From: Bacteroidota bacterium
GTDB taxonomy: Bacteria > Bacteroidota > Bacteroidia > Bacteroidales > VadinHA17
DNA: 51,771 bases
Reading direction: 5' to 3'
Assembly: GCA_003250475.1 (NCBI GenBank)
Contig: QKGI01000091.1
Span: 1-51,771 of the forward strand
How positions within the stretch are numbered: the first letter of the stretch is position 1; each line of letters starts with the position of its first letter. Shown here piece after piece: positions 1-7,620 of this stretch. The translations under genes and the position numbers were made by a program. The notes under the pieces were generated by a model. The model was not told where the DNA came from and searched no databases. It saw only the letters and a list, made by a program, of their open reading frames with translations.

Positions 1-1
1 T

Positions 2-1318
2 TCTGTTACCGGCATCACGGTCACAGGGGCCGGCGGCTCTTCAACAATCACAACTGATAACGGCACCCTGCAGCTGACGGCAACGGTTTTGCCAACAGAT
101 GCCACTGACAAGACGGTAACATGGTCGGTTGTCAACGGCACCGGCCAGGCCACCATCAGTGCAACGGGACTGGTGACGGCAGTATCTGACGGAACGGTTA
201 CAGCCAGGGCCACAGCCAATGACGGCAGTGGTGTCACCGGTTCCCTGGTCATCACCATCAGCAACCAGGTCATTTCTGTCACCGGCATCACGGTGACGGG
301 AGCGGGTGGCTCTTCAGTAATAAGTACAGACAATGGCCAGCTCCAGTTAACAGCATCGATAACACCTTCAAATGCCACCGACCAGACAGTCACATGGTCA
401 ATAATAAACGGTACAGGACAGGCAACGATAAATTCTACAGGACTGGTTACTGCAGTTTCCAGCGGGACGGTTACGGGAGTTGCAACGGCCAATGACGGAT
501 CAGGAGTGACGGGCACCCTGGTTATTACTATAACCAACCAGTTAATCCCTGTCACCGGCATCACGGTCACGGGAGCCGGAGGCTCTACGGCTATCACGAC
601 GGATAACGGCACACTACAGCTGACGGCGACAGTATCACCGGCGGATGCCACGATCAAAACAGTGACATGGTCAGTGGCTGACGGCACAGGTCAGGCGTCA
701 GTCAATGCCTCAGGCATGGTAACTGCGCTGGCAAATGGTACTGTAACAGCCAGGGCCACCGCCAACGACGGATCAGGTATCTTTGACGAAATAACAATCA
801 CAATAACGAACCAGGTTGTCATGGTTACCGGCATAACCGTTACGGGTGAAGGCGGGGTAACGTCTGTTGATCTTGAACATGGCACCCTGCAGATGATTGC
901 AACTGTTGTACCTTCTTACGCCACTGAAACAGATGTTTCATGGCTGGTTATCAATGGTACAGGCCAGGCTACGATAAGTGAGACCGGGTTGCTGACCCCG
1001 GTGTCTCCGGGAGAGGTTGTTGTAATGGCTACCGCTGTTGATGGTTCAGGAGTGACCGGAGAATCTGCAGTTACCATCCAGCTTGTGAGTTCAATCGAGA
1101 TAACCCATGACAGGTATCAGATCATTATTAAGGTGCCGGATAACATGATTCCCGCAAAAGCCAGCCTGCATAACCTACACGGCTCGCATATCCAGACAAA
1201 AACTATAAGTACTACGGAATGTACCTTTGATATCTCCGGATTATTTCCCGGAATATACGTGGTTTCAGTATACAACTCAAAAATACGGGATGCAGCCAAG
1301 ATTGCTATCCCTTATTAG
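2..1318 (+). CDS. Secreted Ig-like (BIG2-type) repeat protein with T9SS sorting domain, 5' truncated
   Basis: The frame is open to the left edge of the window, so this is the C-terminal part (about 438 residues) of a larger protein. It has four tandem bacterial Ig-like (group 2 type) domains, each opening with a VTGITVTG-like strand and carrying TVTWS and GLVTAVS-like motifs. The last ~75 residues resemble a type IX secretion C-terminal sorting domain: an N-L-H-G-S turn, an F-D-I-S-G-L-F-P-G-I-Y-V-V core and a final A-K-I-A-I strand. A cell-surface or secreted role, such as adhesion or a stalk carrying an N-terminal catalytic domain, is inferred; the functional part is outside the window. It converges on the next gene with a 20-bp gap. 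An internal TTG at 89 is not a credible start because the repeat continues upstream of it. Confidence 0.85.
   Translation, partial: SVTGITVTGAGGSSTITTDNGTLQLTATVLPTDATDKTVTWSVVNGTGQATISATGLVTAVSDGTVTARATANDGSGVTGSLVITISNQVISVTGITVTGAGGSSVISTDNGQLQLTASITPSNATDQTVTWSIINGTGQATINSTGLVTAVSSGTVTGVATANDGSGVTGTLVITITNQLIPVTGITVTGAGGSTAITTDNGTLQLTATVSPADATIKTVTWSVADGTGQASVNASGMVTALANGTVTARATANDGSGIFDEITITITNQVVMVTGITVTGEGGVTSVDLEHGTLQMIATVVPSYATETDVSWLVINGTGQATISETGLLTPVSPGEVVVMATAVDGSGVTGESAVTIQLVSSIEITHDRYQIIIKVPDNMIPAKASLHNLHGSHIQTKTISTTECTFDISGLFPGIYVVSVYNSKIRDAAKIAIPY
5..1084 (+). repeat. Four in-frame 273-bp (91-aa) tandem repeats
   Basis: The VTGITVTG strand recurs at 5, 278, 551 and 824, giving an exact 273-bp period. 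The first three units are closely similar, sharing for example the NGTGQA and TANDGSG motifs. The fourth, next to the sorting domain, is clearly more diverged and about 12 bp shorter. The array probably runs further left. An exact period with near-identical units suggests recent duplication or gene conversion. Confidence 0.9.
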
Positions 1319-1338
1319 CACCGGCCTGCAGTTATAAT

Positions 1339-2274
1339 TTATAGCTGTTCAAAAGGATTTTTTTTCGAAAAGTTGGGACGATAAGTATTCTGACTGTCAA
1401 ATTCCTGCAGCCATCCACGGGTAAACCCCAGCTCATTAAAAGCGTTAATTACCGAAAGGTACTCTTCATGGGACACTGTTCCCAGGAGTGGCTTAAAAAT
1501 CTCAGGTTTTGTCTCGCCGGATTGAGGATATGTACCTTTCAGCCGTAAGGTAGGGTAATACTGAGACATAAGAGAGAGGTGCAGTCCGGTAGAGACCTCT
1601 GCAGCAATAAGTTCAAGTACACCTGTGCTGTTTTCTGCAAAGCCCGGCAATACGAGGTGCCGGACAATAATACCCCGGCGGGCGATACCGTGGTCATCGG
1701 TGTACAGGGTGGCACCCGTCTGATGTATCATCTCTTTAAGGGAGACCAGGGCGTACTTGCTGTAACCGGGCGCCTGGGATAGTTCCTCAGCCAGGATATC
1801 GTCAGAGTATTTGAAATCCGGTAGCCAGACATCTACTGTTTTCTCTAGTGAACGCAATGTTTCAGGAAGATCATAACCATTACTGTTATAGATTATTGTC
1901 GGATTATAACCGCGTCTCCTGACCTCTTCAATGATCATGACCATTTGTTGCACGAAATGGGTTGGAGAAACAAATCCCAGGTTGTTCTCACTTAGCGGTA
2001 ACAGTTCAATAATTGCGTCACACACCTCATCCAGAGTCATCACGCTGCCCTGGGTGCCACGGCATGAAATCTCCCAGTTCTGGCAGTATATGCATTGCAT
2101 GTTACACGACGGAAAAAAAACATTGACAATGCCTTTTTCCCCGGATACCGGAGGCTCCTCACCTTTATGGATCACGATGGAGGAGATATGTATCCTGTCG
2201 TCAGCTTTACACCAGCCCAGGGACTCTGAACGATCGACGTTGCACTTACGCGGACAAAGATTACATGGCGTCAT
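1339..2274 (-). CDS. PflX-like radical SAM protein (COG1313-type)
   Basis: This 311-residue protein has the radical SAM cluster motif C57-x3-C61-x2-C64 (CNMQCIYC). An N-terminal cysteine cluster (C4, C7, C11 in CNLCPRKC, plus C22) is typical of the PflX/putative pyruvate-formate-lyase-activating family, as is the YNSNGYD segment. Such proteins bind a 4Fe-4S cluster and cleave S-adenosylmethionine; the substrate of this subfamily is not established. ATG start. The tandem repeat block at 2281 begins 6 nt upstream of the ATG, so the promoter must lie in or beyond it. No glycyl-radical enzyme gene is nearby, so an activase role is unsupported here. Confidence 0.82.
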   Translation of the reverse strand: MTPCNLCPRKCNVDRSESLGWCKADDRIHISSIVIHKGEEPPVSGEKGIVNVFFPSCNMQCIYCQNWEISCRGTQGSVMTLDEVCDAIIELLPLSENNLGFVSPTHFVQQMVMIIEEVRRRGYNPTIIYNSNGYDLPETLRSLEKTVDVWLPDFKYSDDILAEELSQAPGYSKYALVSLKEMIHQTGATLYTDDHGIARRGIIVRHLVLPGFAENSTGVLELIAAEVSTGLHLSLMSQYYPTLRLKGTYPQSGETKPEIFKPLLGTVSHEEYLSVINAFNELGFTRGWLQEFDSQNTYRPNFSKKNPFEQL

Positions 2275-2280
2275 TGTGTA

Positions 2281-2414
2281 AAGGTCTGAAGGTCTGAAGG
2301 TCTGAGGTCTGAGGTCTGAAGGTCTGAAGGTCTGAGGTCTGAAGGTCTGTTGTCTGGGGTCTGTTGCCCTGTGTCGCGGGGCTCCGTCTTGCAGTCATGC
2401 AGTCGTGCGGTCAT
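2281..2414. repeat. Composite intergenic tandem repeat, locus A
   Basis: The block 2281-2350 is a run of 7- and 8-bp units, AGGTCTG or AAGGTCTG, about nine copies, followed by decayed units (TTGTCTG, GGGTCTG) to about 2365. A linker containing CGGGGCTCCGTCTTGC follows at 2377-2392, then three units of a second 8-mer, RGTCNTGC. The same order (first family, GGGGCTCCGTCTTGC linker, second family) occurs at locus B (3917-4132). It fills the gap between two genes on the minus strand and has no coding potential. Confidence 0.9.
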
Positions 2415-2423
2415 TATTATCCG

Positions 2424-3866
2424 TCATTGAACCAGGTTACCGATAAGTGTTGCTGAGGTTGAGCGGGTAACGATCACATCAACATAGTCACCTGGCCTTA
2501 TGCTGTCCGCCTGAAAGACCACGACTTTATTACCTGAAGTACGACCCATCATAGCGCCGGCAGGCTTTTTTGCTTTGCCTTCAGTCAATACCCGCACGAT
2601 TTTGCCGATATCAGCCTTCTTACTGCTTGCAGACAACTCATTCTGAAGAGCGATGATCTCATTAAGTCTCCTGGTCTTAACTCTTTCCGGCACATCGTCT
2701 TTCATAAGCCTTGCCGCCCTGGTGTCCGGCCGTTCGGAGTATTTGAACATATAGGCAAAGTCGAAGCCGACTGTCCTCATGAGGCTTAGCGTCTCCTGAT
2801 GCTCCTCCTCAGTTTCGCCACAGAACCCGGCAATAATATCTGTCGACAGTGAGCAGCCGGGTAGAATACTGTTAATAGCAGCGATTCTTCCCAGGTACCA
2901 CTCCCGTGTATATTTACGGTTCATACGGGCAAGCACGGTGCTGCTTCCACTCTGAACCGGCAGGTGGATGTGCCTGCAGATGTTATCGTGTTTTGCCATA
3001 ACCTTCAGAAGGTCATCCGAAAGATCTTTGGGGTGGGAGGTCGAGAAACGGACACGTAACAGAGGATCTATGGAGGCTACCTTCTCTAATAATTCCGGGA
3101 AACCGATGTTCTGCATGTTGTTGACCTCGGGATCATGCAGCATTACAACAGTGTCGTTTTTTCCTGCGATAGCTGACCGGCTCACACTATCCTCATCCTC
3201 TGCCGTGGACGGATCAGGGTTCAGGTTAAAGGCATTCCCGGTCCATGAGTATGAGTTGACATTCTGCCCCAGGAGAGTCACTTCCCGGTATCCCTGCGCA
3301 AATATGTCACGTGCCTCCCTCACAATAGTCCCGGGGTCGCGACTGCGTTCAGCCCCGCGGACATAAGGAACCACGCAATAGGCACACATATTATTACATC
3401 CCCTCATTATGGAGATGAAGGCGGAAACACCATTGCTCTCAAGCCGGACAGGGGAGATGTCAGCATAAGTCTCTTCACGTGATAACAGTACATTTACTGC
3501 AGAATGACCTGAAGAGGCAGTCTCCAGCAGCAGGGGAAGATCTCGGTAGGCATCGGGCCCGACAACCAGGTCAACCATTTTGTCACTTTCGAGGAGCCTC
3601 TCCTTAAGTCGCTCAGCCATGCATCCAAGAACGCCCACAACTACCCGCGGGCGTTTCTTTTTCTCACTACGGAAGAGATCAAGACGACCCCATACACGTT
3701 GCTCTGCATTTTCACGAATGGAGCAGGTATTGACAAGGATCAGGTCCGCCAGCCTGATGTCCGTGACAGGCTCATAGCCTGCTTCCCCAAGTATAGAGGC
3801 AACGATTTCACTGTCAGCGACATTCATCTGGCAGCCGTAGGTCTCGATGTAGTACTTCTTTGTCAT
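2424..3866 (-). CDS. miaB: tRNA-2-methylthio-N6-dimethylallyladenosine synthase MiaB
   Basis: This 480-residue methylthiotransferase adds the 2-methylthio group to i6A37 in tRNAs reading UNN codons. The N-terminal UPF0004 domain supplies auxiliary cluster cysteines C12 (TYGCQMN), C48 (NTCSIRENA) and C82 (LGCMAE). The radical SAM cluster is C157-x3-C161-x2-C164 (RGCNNMCAYC), and a TRAM-like domain ends the protein. An insertion of about 45 residues, low in complexity and acidic (about 210-254), interrupts the core just after GQNVNSY. I believe similar insertions occur in Bacteroidota MiaB but did not verify this. ATG start with a TAnnTTTG box 10 nt upstream. The GQNVNSY motif favours MiaB over MtaB or RimO. 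Confidence 0.93.
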   Translation of the reverse strand: MTKKYYIETYGCQMNVADSEIVASILGEAGYEPVTDIRLADLILVNTCSIRENAEQRVWGRLDLFRSEKKKRPRVVVGVLGCMAERLKERLLESDKMVDLVVGPDAYRDLPLLLETASSGHSAVNVLLSREETYADISPVRLESNGVSAFISIMRGCNNMCAYCVVPYVRGAERSRDPGTIVREARDIFAQGYREVTLLGQNVNSYSWTGNAFNLNPDPSTAEDEDSVSRSAIAGKNDTVVMLHDPEVNNMQNIGFPELLEKVASIDPLLRVRFSTSHPKDLSDDLLKVMAKHDNICRHIHLPVQSGSSTVLARMNRKYTREWYLGRIAAINSILPGCSLSTDIIAGFCGETEEEHQETLSLMRTVGFDFAYMFKYSERPDTRAARLMKDDVPERVKTRRLNEIIALQNELSASSKKADIGKIVRVLTEGKAKKPAGAMMGRTSGNKVVVFQADSIRPGDYVDVIVTRSTSATLIGNLVQ

Positions 3867-3876
3867 AACCGCCGGG

Positions 3877-3884
3877 CAAAATTA
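3877..3884 (-). promoter_or_regulatory. Bacteroidota -7 box for miaB
   Basis: On the minus strand this reads TAATTTTG, an exact match to TAnnTTTG. Its last base is 11 nt from the first base of the miaB ATG, so the predicted transcript has a leader of only about 5 nt. No clear -33 TTG at normal spacing was seen. Confidence 0.55.
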
Positions 3885-3916
3885 GGAAAAATACTCAACG
3901 GTCAGAAGGATATATA

Positions 3917-3970
3917 GTCTAAAGTCTGAAGGTCTGAAGTCTGAAGGTCTGTCGCCCCGCTGAGCGGGGC
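3917..3970. repeat. Composite tandem repeat locus B, first family plus hairpin
   Basis: About four AGTCTGAA/GGTCTGAA units (3917-3952) lead into a perfect 7-bp hairpin, GCCCCGC (3954-3960), loop TGA, GCGGGGC (3964-3970). The right arm joins the GGGGCTCCGTCTTGC linker shared with locus A. No T-tract follows, so a standard terminator is unlikely. It lies between divergent miaB and yebC. Confidence 0.85.
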
Positions 3971-3972
3971 TC

Positions 3973-4132
3973 CGTCTTGCGGTCATGCGGTCATGCAGTC
4001 GTGCGGTCATGCAGTCGTGCGGTCATGCAGTCATGCGGTCTTGCAGTCATGCAGTCATGCGGTCGTGCAGTCATGCGGTCATGCAGTCCTGCAGTCTTGC
4101 AGTCGTGCAGTCCTGCGGTCCAGCAGTCCTGT
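3973..4132. repeat. Twenty-unit 8-bp tandem array RGTCNTGC, locus B
   Basis: Twenty consecutive 8-mers in perfect register fit RGTCNTGC, with degenerate units at the two ends (first CGTCTTGC; GGTCCAGC at 4117; AGTCCTGT at 4125). Position 1 alternates A/G and position 5 takes all four bases, so units differ at defined positions while period and core are kept. One frame is open through the array, but it encodes only an 8-residue echo of the repeat and is not taken as a gene. Confidence 0.92.
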
Positions 4133-4288
4133 CAGAGTGTAGCGGAGATCCTCGACCGTAAGGTCGGGACGGTCTTACTGAATTTGCCGGCGCAGCTGAC
4201 CAGCCCTTACGCTAAAATGATCCATCCGCAAGCTGGCGTATCATTTCTTAACGCCCGTAACGGTCCGAAGGTCATGGATACACTATAA
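4133..4288. other. Non-coding stretch with two possible hairpins upstream of yebC
   Basis: No gene was found. A 7-bp stem with one G-U pair and a GTAA (GNRA-type) loop lies at 4151-4168. A separate inverted repeat, AAATGAT at 4215-4221 and ATCATTT at 4240-4246, follows. Both lie upstream of the likely yebC promoter, so they would not be in a yebC leader. They may be part of a decayed element or a small RNA; nothing identifies a family. Confidence 0.35.
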
Positions 4289-4317
4289 TTGCAGTTCAAA
4301 TGAATTGTATATTTTTG
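4289..4317 (+). promoter_or_regulatory. Likely yebC promoter
   Basis: A TTG (4289-4291, -33 element) and TATTTTTG (4310-4317, exact TAnnTTTG -7 box) are separated by 18 bp. This is the best two-part match in the window. The yebC ATG is 22 nt after the box. Confidence 0.65.
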
Positions 4318-4339
4318 TAAACAGTTAAATATAATCCGT

Positions 4340-5092
4340 ATGTCAGGTCACAATAAATGGTCAACCATCAAGCGCAAAAAGGGTGCGGCTGATGCAAAGA
4401 GAGGGAAGATCTTTACGAAGATCATAAAGGAAATAATGATCTCAGTACGTGAGGGAGGCCCTGATCCTTCGGGTAATGCACGACTGAGGCTGGCGATACA
4501 GAATGCCAAAGGTGCAAACATGCCCAAAGACAACATTGAAAGGGCAATAAAGAAAGCCGGCGGTGCCGAAGCCGAAGCCTATCATGAGATGACATACGAA
4601 GGCTATGCTTCCAACGGTATTGCAGTCTTTGTCGAGGGTTTGACCGACAACACCAACCGTACACTTGCGGGCGTTCGCTTTATCTTCGGAAAATACAACG
4701 GGGCTCTCGGCCCTAATGGTTCCCTTACCTTCCTCTTTGACCGTAAGGGAGTCTTTACCATCAATGCTGAAGAGATGAAGGGGAAAGACATGGAGGATCT
4801 TGAGCTTGAACTGATAGATGCCGGTGCCGAGGAGATAGAGGTGGATGACGAGGTGATAACTGTTACATGCGCGAAAGACGACTTCGGCAGTGTAAACCAT
4901 AAACTTGAAGAACTCGGAATTGAGCCGGATGAAGCTATGCTTAAGAGAGTCCCAAAGGAAACGAAGGCACTTGACGTGGAGTCGGCACGCAAAGTCATGA
5001 AACTTATCGAAGCTTTGGAAGATGACGACGATATACAGGCTGTCTACCATAACCTCGAGATCACAGATGAGCTGGCGGAAGCCCTGGAATAG
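4340..5092 (+). CDS. yebC: YebC/PmpR/TACO1 family regulator
   Basis: This 250-residue protein begins with the family hallmark MSGHNKWSTIKRKK and keeps the GGPDPSGNARLR and GPNGSL segments of the three-domain YebC fold. Members are described as DNA-binding transcription regulators (PmpR) and as translation factors that relieve ribosome stalling (TACO1 and YebC work); sequence alone does not choose between these roles. The length is normal, with an acidic C-terminus. It starts 22 nt after a good -7 box and has no Shine-Dalgarno sequence. It stands alone, with 136 nt to the next start. Confidence 0.95.
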   Translation: MSGHNKWSTIKRKKGAADAKRGKIFTKIIKEIMISVREGGPDPSGNARLRLAIQNAKGANMPKDNIERAIKKAGGAEAEAYHEMTYEGYASNGIAVFVEGLTDNTNRTLAGVRFIFGKYNGALGPNGSLTFLFDRKGVFTINAEEMKGKDMEDLELELIDAGAEEIEVDDEVITVTCAKDDFGSVNHKLEELGIEPDEAMLKRVPKETKALDVESARKVMKLIEALEDDDDIQAVYHNLEITDELAEALE

Positions 5093-5216
5093 GATGCTTT
5101 GTATGTTACTGCCATTTCATTAATGTTTTGCAGGCTTCGGCAGTATTTACCTGCTCCATAAAATGTGAATAATTCCGGAACAATAATTGCCTATGGTTCC
5201 TGAGAAGAATCTGTAT

Positions 5217-5224
5217 TATATTTG
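5217..5224 (+). promoter_or_regulatory. -7 box for the SPOR-like gene
   Basis: TATATTTG is an exact TAnnTTTG match ending 4 nt before the ATG at 5229. A start site a few nucleotides after the box would give a leaderless transcript. Confidence 0.5.
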
Positions 5225-5228
5225 CACC

Positions 5229-5687
5229 ATGAGATCTTTGATGCTTTTCATCCTGCTGATATCGCTTCCACTTTCAGTGGTGGCGCAGAAAGAGCTTAGT
5301 GTTGAGGCACTTATGAATGACGGTCATCCTCACTACATTGCGGAACGGTTGAGAATCATTCAGGATCCGGCATTGGATACGCTGTTAAACAGGCACATTA
5401 TTGCCAACGCTTCGAAGAATGGCGTTGACGGCTGGCGCATACAGATCTACCGTGGCGGACACCGCACAGCCAATGAAGACTCAAACAAGGTGAGGGCCCG
5501 TTTTATGGAAGATTACCCCGAATTAAGTACATACCGTACTTTTGACAGGCCTAACTGGTTCAAGGTGAAGGTCGGAGATTTCAGGACAAGGGAGGAGGCA
5601 GCCCTGGTCTATTTTGATATTTTGAAAAAATACCCTGAAGCATATCTGATCAGGGACGTTATCGCCTTTAAAAACCCGGTAAAGTAA
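5229..5687 (+). CDS. Secreted SPOR-like domain protein
   Basis: This small protein (152 residues from this start) has a signal peptide ending about LSVVA-Q (residue 19). The C-terminal ~80 residues have the beta-alpha-beta pattern of a SPOR domain: GWRIQIYRGG, then NWFKVKVGDF and an AYLIRD strand. SPOR domains bind glycan strands stripped of stem peptides, so a periplasmic peptidoglycan-linked role is inferred. The 5229 ATG was chosen because it opens the signal peptide; an earlier ATG at 5187 would add 14 polar residues and lie upstream of the promoter box. It ends 1 nt before the amidotransferase start, so the two are probably co-transcribed. Confidence 0.75.
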   Translation: MRSLMLFILLISLPLSVVAQKELSVEALMNDGHPHYIAERLRIIQDPALDTLLNRHIIANASKNGVDGWRIQIYRGGHRTANEDSNKVRARFMEDYPELSTYRTFDRPNWFKVKVGDFRTREEAALVYFDILKKYPEAYLIRDVIAFKNPVK

Positions 5688-5688
5688 G

Positions 5689-7530
5689 ATGAGCGAGAGC
5701 ATAAAACATGAATGCGGGATAGCACTGATAAGACTGCTGCGCCCCGCAGGATACTATATTGATAAATACGGTTCATGGGATTACAGCCTGAAAAAGATGT
5801 ATCTCATGATGGAGAAGCAGCATAACCGTGGTCAGGATGGCGCCGGGCTGGCGGGGATAAGAATAGGGGCCAGACCCGGTACCCGCTATATCCACCGGCA
5901 AAGATCCAACTCTGCCAATTCCATAAAGGAAGTCTTTGACAGGATCTATCCTGAAATAATGGAAAATCCGTGCGACGTATGGCTCGGGCACCTGAGATAC
6001 GGTACCTACGGGAACTACAACATTGATTATGTTCACCCCGTCACACGTGAAAATAACTGGCGGTCACGCAGTCTGGTGATGGCCGGCAACTTCAACCTTA
6101 CCAACATGGAGGAGATCTTCAACCATCTCATTGAGATTGGTCAGAATCCGATCGACTTCTCCGACACCATCACTATCCTTGAGAATGTTGGTCATTTCCT
6201 CGATGAGGAGGTGGAACGGTTGTACAGGTTTTATAAGGAAAAGGGATTCTCGAAACGTGAGGTGTCGCCAATTATTGAGAAAGAGCTAGATCTTGCCGGG
6301 GTTCTGTCCAGCGCTGCACGACGCTGGGATGGTGGTTATGTAATGGCCGGTATGCTGGGGCACGGTGATGCATTTGTGCTTCGCGATCCGGCAGGAATCA
6401 GACCTGCATTCTGGTATGCTGATGACGAGGTTGTGGTGGCTGCCTCAGAGAGACCTGTCATACAGACGGTCTTCAATGTCAGAACGGATCATATTAATGA
6501 GCTTGACCCGGGCAAGGCTCTTGTAGTAAAGGCATCAGGCGACTGGTCGCTGAGAGAGGTGCTTCCACCGGTAAAACCGGCAAAATGTTCATTCGAGCGG
6601 ATTTATTTCTCCCGTGGGACAGACAAACACATCTACCGCGAACGTAAAAAACTGGGGGAGATACTCACTGCGCCGGTTCTGGAAGCGGTGAACAGCGATA
6701 TAAGAAACACAGTCTTTTCTTATATCCCCAATACTGCCGAGAGTGCATTCTACGGCCTGATAGAAGGGGTAGACAACTGGCTCAACAACAGGAAGAGACA
6801 ACTGATACTTAAGAAAGGAGAGGCTGTTACAGAATCTGACATCGAAAGGATAATGGATGTCAGACCAAGGATCGAAAAAATTGCTGTGAAGGATATAAAG
6901 CTCAGGACTTTTATCACCGAAGACCGAAGCCGTGATGACCTGGTGGCACATGTCTATGACGTTACCTACGGTATCCTCAGGAGAGGAAAGGATAACCTCG
7001 TGGTGATAGATGACTCTATCGTACGCGGCACCACCCTCAGAGAGAGTATAATACGGATCCTTGACCGGCTTGAGCCGGCCAGGATTGTCATTGTTTCCTC
7101 TTCACCCCAGATAAGATACCCGGATTGCTACGGTATTGACATGGCCAAGCTGGGAGACTTTATCGCCTTCAGGGCTGCCATAGAACTGCTGAGACAGACA
7201 GGGAAGGAGAGTGTCATCAGCGACATATACAAACGCGCACAGGAGGAACTTAAGAAGCCCGTTGACGAGATGATCAATGTGGTGAAGGATATATATTCAC
7301 CGTTCACTGACCTTGAGATATCACAGCAGATAGCAGGGATGTTACGGACACCGGAGATCAAGGCGGAGGTTATTATCGTTTATCAGTCGGTTGACGGCCT
7401 TCACCAGGCCTGCCCGGGACATACCGGCGACTGGTATTTTACAGGCAACTACCCGACACCCGGCGGTAACAGGGTGGTAAACCGGGCTTTTGTCAACTAT
7501 ATCGAAGGGAAAAACGACCGGGCCTACTAG
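5689..7530 (+). CDS. Long PurF-like amidophosphoribosyltransferase paralog
   Basis: This 613-residue class II glutamine amidotransferase is fused to a type I phosphoribosyltransferase domain. C9 (KHECGIA) is the expected N-terminal nucleophile, which would need removal of an 8-residue leader. LGHLRYGTYG matches the glutaminase substrate loop, and VVIDDSIVRGTT (about 437-450) is the PRPP-binding loop. Differences from classical PurF: the usual HNGN oxyanion segment reads GNFN, extra sequence separates the two domains, there is extra sequence after the PRTase domain, and no cysteine cluster is evident. PurF makes phosphoribosylamine in purine synthesis; a different acceptor or role is possible for this long type. 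It starts 1 nt after the SPOR-like gene. Confidence 0.78.
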   Translation: MSESIKHECGIALIRLLRPAGYYIDKYGSWDYSLKKMYLMMEKQHNRGQDGAGLAGIRIGARPGTRYIHRQRSNSANSIKEVFDRIYPEIMENPCDVWLGHLRYGTYGNYNIDYVHPVTRENNWRSRSLVMAGNFNLTNMEEIFNHLIEIGQNPIDFSDTITILENVGHFLDEEVERLYRFYKEKGFSKREVSPIIEKELDLAGVLSSAARRWDGGYVMAGMLGHGDAFVLRDPAGIRPAFWYADDEVVVAASERPVIQTVFNVRTDHINELDPGKALVVKASGDWSLREVLPPVKPAKCSFERIYFSRGTDKHIYRERKKLGEILTAPVLEAVNSDIRNTVFSYIPNTAESAFYGLIEGVDNWLNNRKRQLILKKGEAVTESDIERIMDVRPRIEKIAVKDIKLRTFITEDRSRDDLVAHVYDVTYGILRRGKDNLVVIDDSIVRGTTLRESIIRILDRLEPARIVIVSSSPQIRYPDCYGIDMAKLGDFIAFRAAIELLRQTGKESVISDIYKRAQEELKKPVDEMINVVKDIYSPFTDLEISQQIAGMLRTPEIKAEVIIVYQSVDGLHQACPGHTGDWYFTGNYPTPGGNRVVNRAFVNYIEGKNDRAY

Positions 7531-7548
7531 TACATAAACTTACTGAAT

Positions 7549-7615
7549 AGACCTTCCGACCTCAGACCTTCAGACTCCAGACCTTCAGACCCCAGACCTT
7601 CAGACCTTCAGACCC
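7549..7615. repeat. Tandem repeat locus C, first family inverted
   Basis: On the plus strand this is a run of CAGACCTT/CAGACCTC/CAGACCCC units, the reverse complement of the AGGTCTGA units at loci A and B. The second 8-mer family is absent here. It fills the whole gap between the convergent PurF-like gene and glsB. Confidence 0.88.
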
Positions 7616-7620
7616 TGAAA

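Noticed and set aside
1931-2281. 116-codon open frame antisense to the radical SAM gene
   Set aside because: Overlaps the part encoding the cluster motif on the other strand and has no recognisable feature.
3954-3970. Rho-independent terminator at the GC-rich hairpin
   Set aside because: No T-tract on either strand, and it lies between divergent genes where no terminator is needed.
3973-4132. CRISPR array
   Set aside because: Units are 8 bp with no unique spacers and no cas genes are present.
3977-4288. Open frame of 103 codons through the RGTCNTGC array
   Set aside because: The protein is an 8-residue echo of the DNA repeat (Cys/Ser/Ala/Val rich), an expected by-product of an 8-bp period; no domain and no start signal.
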